From Streptomyces humi (GTDB lineage: Bacteria; Actinomycetota; Actinomycetes; Streptomycetales; Streptomycetaceae): DNA of 58,261 nt. The position numbers were made by a program, and so were the translations under genes. Of this stretch, positions 52,950-58,261 are shown piece after piece. A model generated the notes under the pieces. It had not been told where the DNA came from. It ran no database searches and saw nothing but the letters and a program-made list of their open reading frames with translations. Location of the stretch: positions 1-58,261 of the forward strand of contig NZ_LBMU02000078.1 in NCBI RefSeq assembly GCF_001005085.2, given 5' to 3'. Positions within the stretch are counted from its first letter, which is position 1, and every line of letters begins with the position of its first letter.

Positions 52950-53539
52950 CTCTGCCCGGCCTGATCCGTGCCGTCCAAGAGGCTGACGGCGATCGGCCGG
53001 GCTCACGCCGGCGAGGAGACGGCCCGCGCGCGGATCCTGGCCGGCCCCCCAGGATCGGCCTTCGCCGCTGTACCCGTGTGGCGTCGTCCGTCCCGCACCG
53101 GTCCATGTCGCGCACCAGGTCGTCGAAGGAGAGTGCGCTGCCCAGCAGGTCGGCGAGGACTCGCGGGCCGGGCCGGCGATATCCGGACGCCACGTCCGGA
53201 TATCGCCGCCAGGTCCGCCAGCAACGGCCCGTCCCCGCCGTACACCACCGGGACGTCCGCCAGGACGGCGACCGGCAGCACGGGACCGCCGTCGGGGACG
53301 GGCGACGGGATGTTCCTCCCTCTCCTCAAGCAGCTGGTCCCATCTGCTGTCCTCCACCATGCGCAGTCGCACCCCCATGCCCCCGAGGGCGAGTCCGTCG
53401 TCTTCCCGGACGCCCCGGTCTCGTCGAGGGACTCGCCCCACGGAGCCCTGCCGTGCTCGCAGCACGTGCGGGCCATCAGCACCTCACCGGGTGCCGGCTG
53501 AGGAAGTTCGGGGTCCGACGTGTCTCTCCCGCGGCGGTG
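52950..53539 (-). other. Degraded coding region, unassigned
   Basis: Several minus-strand frames carry coding-like pieces: CEHGRAPWGESLDETGASG and LPVAVLADVPVVYGGDGPLLADLAA in one frame, RVLADLLGSALSFDDLVRDMDRCG in another. The switch happens at an inverted repeat (53175-53207). It may be a damaged gene of ~150 residues; no family is recognised. Confidence 0.35.
53175..53207. repeat. Perfect 15-bp hairpin inside a degraded gene
   Basis: Arms GGCGATATCCGGACG and CGTCCGGATATCGCC with a 3-base loop (CCA). It coincides with the point where the minus-strand coding frame changes, so it could be an inverted duplication that broke the gene. Confidence 0.75.
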
Positions 53540-55630
53540 TCAGATGAGGAAGTCGGCGACGAGAGCGGCGAACTCGTCGGGTGTGGCGAGGCGGACGCCG
53601 AGGTCCTCGGCTTTGGCGCGCTTGGACCCGGCGTTGTCACCCGCCACCACCAGCGTGGTTTTCTTGGACACGCTGGAGGTGGAGCGGCCGCCGGCTCGCT
53701 CGATGAGTTCGTTCATCTGGTTGCGGCTGAGCTGTTCCAGAGGCCCGGTCATCGCGCCGGTGACCACGACGGTCATCCCGGTGAGCGGGCCGGCTGCCTG
53801 GGTGGAGGCTACGGTCGTGCCCTCGGTGCCGGTCTCTGCGGCGGCCGGCACGAACGTGGCGCCGGGCTCGGTCATGTTCACCCCGGCCGCGGTGAGTCTG
53901 TCGATCAGCGGGGCGAGTTCGGCCAGTTCAGCGACGATGGACAGCGCCTTCTCGGGACCGATGCCCTCGACCTGCTGAAGAGCCTCGACGTCCGCGGCCC
54001 GGATGGTGTCCATGGTCGCAAAGTGCCGGGCGATCCGCCGGGACATGGACCGGCCCGTGCCGCGGACACCGAGGGCGCACAGCACCCGCGACAACGGCTG
54101 TGTCCGGGCCGCGGCCAAAGCGGCGAGCAGGTTGTCGGTGCTGGTGTCCCCCATGCGCTCCAGACCGAGAAGCTGTTCGCGGGTGAGGGTGAACAGGTCG
54201 GCGAGATCAGTCACCAGGCCCGCCTCGACGAGCTGGACGACGCGGGTGGCGCCCAGGCCTTCGATGTCGAGCTGATCGCGACCGGCGGCGTAGGAGAGGG
54301 AGGCGACCAGGTGGCAGTTGCGGCCCTGCTCGCAACGCCAGCGTTCCTGGCTGATGTCGATGCCGGACCCGCACCGAGGGCACACCTGCGGGAACACGAT
54401 CGGCTGCTCGGCGCCGGTGCGCAGGTGTGCGACGGGCGCCTCGATGCGCGGGATGACATCGCCGGCACGGTGGACCATGACGTGGTCGCCCAGACGCAGC
54501 TGGCGTCGGGTGATGTCGGCCGGGTTGTGCAGGGTGGCGTAGGTGATGGTGGAGCCGTCGATCTCGACCGGTTCCAGGACCGCGCGCGGGGCGATGATGC
54601 CTGTGCGGCCCACATTCCACTCCACTTCCAGCAGCCGGGTGATCTTCTCCACGGCGGGCAGCTTGTAGGCGATCGCCCAGCGCGGGGCCCGTGATCCGGA
54701 GCCGGCAGCCTGCCGATCGGCGGCGAGGTCGGCCTTGATGACGATGCCGTCGATCCCGAACGGCAGGTCGGAACGCAGCGCGGCGACCTCCTTGACACGG
54801 GCGAGCACCTCGTCAGTGGTGGCGGCGGTGATGCCGGGCACCAGGGTGGTGACGGTCGTGTTCACACCCAGATCGGCGGCCAGGGCCATCAGCTCGCTGT
54901 GCGCGAGGGCGGTCAGCCGTTCGGCCAGGACACCTTCGGTGCCAGGCAGCGGCAGCAGGCTGTAGCCGAAGAACGTCATCGGCGCCGTGTAGGCCCGGTC
55001 CCTGGCACGCAGCGTGCCCGCCGCGGCGTTACGCGGGTTGGCGAACGGCTGCCCGCCGTGTGCGGCGCGCAGTTCGTTGGCATGCTCGAACTGAGCGGTG
55101 GTCATGAGCACTTCGCCACGTACCTCCACCGTGACCGGCTCGGCCAGCTCATCCGGGAGACCCTCTACGGTGCCGATCGCGTGCGAGACGTCCTCCCCCG
55201 CGATCCCGTCCCCCCGGGTGATCAGCCGGGTCAGCCGGCCCCGGGTGTAACGGGCGGCGACGGCCAGCCCGTCGAGCTTCGGCTCAACGCTGAAGCGTTC
55301 CGCCTCATGACCGAGCCGGCGGGCCAGCGAGGCCGCCCAGGCGGCGAACTGTTCCGGCGAGAACACGTTGTCCAGGCTCAGCATCGCCACCGTGTGTGGC
55401 ACATCGCCCTCGGCCGCACCACCGGCGACCTTCCCGGTCGGAGAGCCGGACAGCACCTGGTCAGGGTGATCAGCCTCCCACGCGGCGATTCCTCGCACGA
55501 GCCGGTCGTACGCGTCGTCATCCAGGCGCGAGGTGCCGCCCGCGTAGTAGGCGGCAGCGGCCTTCACCGCGTCCTCGACCGCCAGCGCGTAGGCGGCGGC
55601 ATCCACAATCTCCACAACGGGTGTCGTCAT
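53540..55630 (-). CDS. ligA: NAD-dependent DNA ligase
   Basis: A 696-residue ligase with all domains: Ia (AYYAGGTSRLDDDAYDRLVRG), adenylation domain with nucleophile Lys118 in VEPKLDGLAVAARY, NPRNAAAGTLRARDRA, OB fold, four-cysteine zinc finger (CPRCGSGI ... WRCEQGRNC), helix-hairpin-helix repeats and a C-terminal BRCT (GMTVVVTGAMTG, GGRSTSSVSKKTTLVV). It seals nicks using NAD. It differs from what I expect of the housekeeping streptomycete enzyme in wording and likely is a second, accessory LigA (inference). The ATG at 55630 gives the family N-terminus, but the frame is open to 55855 and beyond into another coding segment. Confidence 0.92.
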   Translation of the reverse strand: MTTPVVEIVDAAAYALAVEDAVKAAAAYYAGGTSRLDDDAYDRLVRGIAAWEADHPDQVLSGSPTGKVAGGAAEGDVPHTVAMLSLDNVFSPEQFAAWAASLARRLGHEAERFSVEPKLDGLAVAARYTRGRLTRLITRGDGIAGEDVSHAIGTVEGLPDELAEPVTVEVRGEVLMTTAQFEHANELRAAHGGQPFANPRNAAAGTLRARDRAYTAPMTFFGYSLLPLPGTEGVLAERLTALAHSELMALAADLGVNTTVTTLVPGITAATTDEVLARVKEVAALRSDLPFGIDGIVIKADLAADRQAAGSGSRAPRWAIAYKLPAVEKITRLLEVEWNVGRTGIIAPRAVLEPVEIDGSTITYATLHNPADITRRQLRLGDHVMVHRAGDVIPRIEAPVAHLRTGAEQPIVFPQVCPRCGSGIDISQERWRCEQGRNCHLVASLSYAAGRDQLDIEGLGATRVVQLVEAGLVTDLADLFTLTREQLLGLERMGDTSTDNLLAALAAARTQPLSRVLCALGVRGTGRSMSRRIARHFATMDTIRAADVEALQQVEGIGPEKALSIVAELAELAPLIDRLTAAGVNMTEPGATFVPAAAETGTEGTTVASTQAAGPLTGMTVVVTGAMTGPLEQLSRNQMNELIERAGGRSTSSVSKKTTLVVAGDNAGSKRAKAEDLGVRLATPDEFAALVADFLI

Positions 55631-55678
55631 GCCCGCCATCGTGCCTGCCACCACTGACATTGATGTTGGGAGGCGGTT

Positions 55679-55993
55679 CTGGCGGTCCAGGAACCCGATC
55701 AGTCGCGTCTCCGAACGCTGGAGCCGCTCCCGTTGTTCAGAGGGAAGGGATGCGAGGGCATCGGCCAGAACCCGCTTCCGCGGGACATGGACCATGTTCC
55801 CGGAGTAGATCCTGCAAGTCGAGCACCAGGCGAACCCGATGCACCGCTCGAACATGGGGGACTCGGGCGGATAGAAGCGGTACTGGTACGAGCGGACGGG
55901 CGTCCCACATGCGGCGCAGATCCGGCGGTCTCCACGCGGAACGGACCAGCTGCTCCCGACCTTGAGCCAGTGTTGCCGCCCGGCTGGTGCTCT
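55679..55993 (-). pseudogene. Zinc-ribbon protein segment fused in frame to ligA
   Basis: Upstream of ligA and in the same frame the minus strand reads RRICAACGTPVRSYQYRFYP, MFERCIGFAWCSTCRIYSGN and VPRKRVLADALASLPSEQRERL to FLDRQ. Two CxxC pairs suggest a zinc ribbon. The codon pattern is clearly coding, but there is no start codon before the first CxxC (a TGA precedes at ~55994) and no stop before ligA. It looks like a separate small gene that lost its start and stop. Starting at ATG 55855, ligA would carry a 75-residue extension with one CxxC. Confidence 0.55.
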
Positions 55994-56085
55994 TCAAATC
56001 GTCATGTCCAGCATTCTCTCCCACCGCGCCTGCCCGACATAGCCATCTGAGCAGGTCTCGGCTAGTCCCGGTCGCGCCTGGCGGT

Positions 56086-57072
56086 TCAACCCGTGAGGGT
56101 GTCGAGCCAGCCGGTCAGCAGACGGTTGACCTCCTCGGGGCGTTCCTGCTGGATCCAGTGGCCGCAGCCCTCTACGAGGTAGGAGGCGGTCAGGCCGGGG
56201 AGGGTGGTGGGGAAGGCGTCGATGGCGTCGGACATCCAGGTGGTGGAGGCGTCCAGGGCGCCGCCGATGAACAGGGACGGCTGCTTGATCGGGGCTCCGC
56301 GGTGGGGGGCGAGGTCCTCCCAGTCGCGGTCCACGTTGCGGTAGCGGTTGAGGGCGCCCGTCAGACCCGTGCGCTCGAACTCTCCGGCGTAGACGTCGAG
56401 GTCGTCCTCGGCCAGCCAGGCCGGAAGGACGCCGGCGGGGAAACGGTCACGTAGCCGGCCGCCGTGGGCGACGAAGTGCGGGTCGGGCTCGCCCTGAGTG
56501 GGCATGGTGTCGGCGGACAGGGCGGCGTAGAAGCCCGCGAGCCAGCCTCGCACGTCAGGCTCGATCTCCGTCTCGGCGCGGCCGGGCTCCTGGAAGTAGG
56601 AGACGTAGAACTCCTGCTCGGGGCCGCCGATCTGGCCGAAGATGTCGCTGGGGCGGGGGCCGCCGGGTGGCGCGTACGGGACGCTCAGCAGGGCGACGGC
56701 CCGGAAGACCTCGGGGTGGAGCAGGGCGGAGACGGCGGCGATGTTGGAGCCCCAGTCGTGGCCGACGACCACCGCGTTCTCCTCTCCGAGGGCGTGCACG
56801 AGGGCGACGTTGTCCTCCACCAGGTGCAGCATCCGATAGGCATCGGTCTCCGCAGGCTTGGAGGAGCGGCCGTAGCCGCGCACGTCGAGCGCCACCGCCC
56901 GGTAGCCGGCCGCGGCGAGGGCCGGGAGCTGGCGGCGCCAGGAGTACCAGGACTCGGGGAAGCCGTGCACGAGCAGGACCAGCGGGCCGGTGCCCTGCTC
57001 GACCAGGTGAAGGCGCCCGGCCGGGCCCTCGACGGTGCGGTGCCGGAGTGCGGCGGACGGCTCGGGCTGCAT
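56086..57072 (-). CDS. Epoxide hydrolase-like alpha/beta hydrolase
   Basis: A 328-residue enzyme with oxyanion HGFPESWYSWRRQLPALAAAGYRAVALDVRGYG, nucleophile Asp106 in VVGHDWGSNIAA and the catalytic His in VEGCGHWIQQERPEEVN near residue 305. HGFPESWYSW and GHDWG together mark the epoxide hydrolase / haloalkane dehalogenase branch with Asp nucleophile. Cytoplasmic. GAGAAGCCCC precedes the ATG at 57072. It is divergent from an XRE-cupin regulator that probably controls it. Confidence 0.88.
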   Translation of the reverse strand: MQPEPSAALRHRTVEGPAGRLHLVEQGTGPLVLLVHGFPESWYSWRRQLPALAAAGYRAVALDVRGYGRSSKPAETDAYRMLHLVEDNVALVHALGEENAVVVGHDWGSNIAAVSALLHPEVFRAVALLSVPYAPPGGPRPSDIFGQIGGPEQEFYVSYFQEPGRAETEIEPDVRGWLAGFYAALSADTMPTQGEPDPHFVAHGGRLRDRFPAGVLPAWLAEDDLDVYAGEFERTGLTGALNRYRNVDRDWEDLAPHRGAPIKQPSLFIGGALDASTTWMSDAIDAFPTTLPGLTASYLVEGCGHWIQQERPEEVNRLLTGWLDTLTG

Positions 57073-57150
57073 GGGGCTTCTCCTCGGTGCGTAGGTGGAT
57101 GCCGGTACGCATCGATCATGCGGCGCAGCGACCGTCCACCGCGATTACCG

Positions 57151-57165
57151 TTGCCAGTCTGGCAA
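57151..57165. promoter_or_regulatory. Likely operator TTGCCAG-T-CTGGCAA
   Basis: A perfect 7-bp dyad around a central T lies between the divergent epoxide hydrolase and XRE-cupin genes, 79 bases from the former start and 51 from the GTG of the latter. It fits an autoregulated XRE site. Confidence 0.65.
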
Positions 57166-57215
57166 ACTTGCAGGACAGGATGGTGCAGCGGCACGTCCGG
57201 AAGGGGGCGGAGCAG

Positions 57216-57821
57216 GTGACAGGCGACGACGTGGCCGACACGCTGGCGGCGATGGGCCCCCGGCTGCGGGCCGCACGCGAACACCGCGGCTCCACGCTCA
57301 CCGGCGTCAGCTGCGCGACCGGCATCGCCCCGAGCACGTTGTCGCGGATCGAGACCAGCCGACGCAAGCCCACCCTGGAAGTGGTGCTGAAGTTGGCCAA
57401 GGAGTACGGCGTCTCCCTGGACGAGCTGGCCGGCACCGCTCCCGCCGCCGAGCCCCGCGCCTCCGCGCTCCAGCGTTTCGGCGACGACAAGGCGGTGCTG
57501 CCACTGACCCGGTACGTCGGGGGGCTGCACGCCCACAAACACGTCCTGCCCGCCGTCCAGGAGCCGCCCGCACGGCCCCGGCAGGTCTCCCACGACGGCT
57601 GGGAATGGCTGTGCGTCCTGTACGGGCGGCTTTGGCTCGCGCTCGGCGACCAGGACCTCGTCCTGAGTGCCGGGGACGTCGCCGAGTTCGACACCCGCGA
57701 TCCCCACGGGGTCGCGAACGCCGGCCTCGGCGGCCCGGTCGAGTACCTGATCATGTTCGGACCGCAGGGAGAGCGCCTGCGACCGCGTACCCCGCCCGTC
57801 CCCGGCCCCAGGGCCCGGTAG
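57216..57821 (+). CDS. XRE family regulator with cupin domain
   Basis: A 201-residue protein with an N-terminal HTH (GPRLRAAREHRGSTLTGVSCATGIAPSTLSRIETSRRKPTLEVVLKLAKEYG) and a C-terminal cupin (HDGWEWLCVLYGRLWLALGDQDLVLSAGDVAEFDT, PHGVAN). GTG 57216 has GGGGGCGGAG upstream; ATG 57180 in frame is the alternative and would add twelve residues. It should regulate the divergent epoxide hydrolase through the dyad at 57151-57165. The 3' end overlaps the convergent 57751-58092 frame by 71 bases. Confidence 0.88.
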   Translation: MTGDDVADTLAAMGPRLRAAREHRGSTLTGVSCATGIAPSTLSRIETSRRKPTLEVVLKLAKEYGVSLDELAGTAPAAEPRASALQRFGDDKAVLPLTRYVGGLHAHKHVLPAVQEPPARPRQVSHDGWEWLCVLYGRLWLALGDQDLVLSAGDVAEFDTRDPHGVANAGLGGPVEYLIMFGPQGERLRPRTPPVPGPRAR

Positions 57822-58092
57822 CAAGCAGCGCATGCTCGCCGGGATCGCCCTCTTCCTCGAGCAGCATCACCATCGCGCGCTCGGTGTTCGTCACGAAGGC
57901 CAGCGACCGGCCGGACGAACTGGTCAGCCATGTCTCGAGCCGCCCGCTGTTGATCCTCGACCGAAGGGCCTCCAGCACCGTCTCGGACGACACGGGGACA
58001 GGGCTGCCGTCATTGATCACCCAGGACTCGATCACGAGCACGACGATCTCACGGACGGTTCGAAGCGACAGGCCTTCCGTCCGGGCCTGCAC
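57751..58092 (-). pseudogene. Conserved hypothetical protein truncated at its C-terminus
   Basis: GTG 58092 begins MQARTEGLSLRTVREIVVLV, and the recognisable part ends near DPGEHA (about 57835): WVINDGSPVPVSSETVLEAL, ETWLTSSSGRSLAFVTNTER, AMVMLLEEEGDPGEHA. Streptomycete relatives that I recall continue another ~60 residues with a different end. Here the frame instead runs backwards into the XRE-cupin gene, giving a Gly/Arg/Ala tail. So the 3' part was probably lost when the XRE gene end joined it. Confidence 0.5.
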
Positions 58093-58261
58093 CGTAACGC
58101 TCTTGGGCAGGGCTCGGCCTCATGACTGACCGGTCCGGTCCCAGCACCACGACCGTCGTCCTCGCAGCACCGGACGACGGGCCTGCGGAGGTGGCGCCGG
58201 GCGCCCTCGCCGTCGACGGCCTCATGCCTGCTCCGTAAGTTGTTGGGTGGCCCGGGAGGGC

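Noticed and set aside
52817..54694. 625-residue plus-strand open frame
   Set aside because: Antisense to ligA, which has clear motifs; a shadow frame.
58122..58238. 38-residue frame MTDRSGPSTTTVVLAAPDDG to TAA
   Set aside because: No ribosome binding site and no known relatives; near the window edge, so it cannot be judged.

Overview
The window is very high in G+C, its open frames carry G/C at third codon positions, starts are often GTG, and the gene families are typical of streptomycetes (FUSC membrane protein, DUF2267 and DUF1931 stress proteins, XRE-cupin regulators, an nSTAND/WD40 protein with an N-terminal helix-turn-helix, a second NAD-dependent DNA ligase). This points to a Streptomyces chromosome. 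The many decayed insertion sequences, helicase-associated tails, broken secreted proteins and a dead integrase suggest an accessory region such as a chromosome arm (inference). No tRNA, rRNA or CRISPR array was recognised.

Layout. 0-7.4 kb: a PucR-type regulator open to the left edge, a DUF2267 protein, and a LysR regulator divergent from an MFS - aldo/keto reductase - NADPH:FMN reductase run that converges on a luciferase-like monooxygenase. 7.6-17.6 kb: a stress-type block with a second DUF2267 protein, a DUF1931 histone-fold protein, a PfpI/DJ-1 protein, a UvrA2-type ABC ATPase, an unknown membrane protein, a formaldehyde-dehydrogenase-like enzyme and a FUSC protein. 17.6-23.5 kb: a scrap yard with a frameshifted nuclease-like gene, IS481 and ISL3 remnants, a SUKH gene convergent with a NucA/NucB-type secreted protein broken by one in-frame TGA, a tiny L7/L12-like protein and a 48-bp perfect palindrome that looks like two abutting IS ends. 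23.5-30.3 kb: a 1265-residue HTH-nSTAND-TM-WD40 protein divergent from a 48-residue peptide, a CHAP/peptidoglycan-binding lysin, a small secreted cysteine-rich protein and a membrane-anchored protein that also carries one in-frame TGA.

30.3-37.2 kb: two near-identical helicase-associated (HA) tails bracket a nitrilase-fold enzyme, followed by a C45-type Ntn hydrolase, a winged-helix gene run into an IS21 fragment, a MerR regulator with a quinone-oxidoreductase-like enzyme, and an IS630-like remnant containing a 7-bp repeat expansion. 37.2-47.9 kb: an ABM-domain protein, an exported alpha/beta hydrolase divergent from a TetR regulator with a clear operator between them, a dead tyrosine integrase, a GT39-like membrane glycosyltransferase, a decayed XRE/short-chain dehydrogenase pair and a large secreted GH95-like glycosidase. 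48-58.2 kb: a HINT-domain scrap of a polymorphic toxin with a small gene frameshifted in a C tract, an XRE-cupin regulator divergent from an ornithine-cyclodeaminase-like / aminotransferase operon with a perfect 18-bp operator, a DUF4177-like protein, LigA with an orphan zinc-ribbon coding segment in frame upstream, an epoxide-hydrolase-like enzyme and its divergent XRE-cupin regulator.

Working units that can be argued from layout: LysR with the redox cluster; TetR with the alpha/beta hydrolase; XRE-cupin with cyclodeaminase plus aminotransferase; XRE-cupin with epoxide hydrolase; MerR with the MDR reductase; and, as the least explained set, the nSTAND protein with the divergent peptide-lysin-inhibitor genes. 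All family names come from reading motifs in the translated sequence; no database search was possible.
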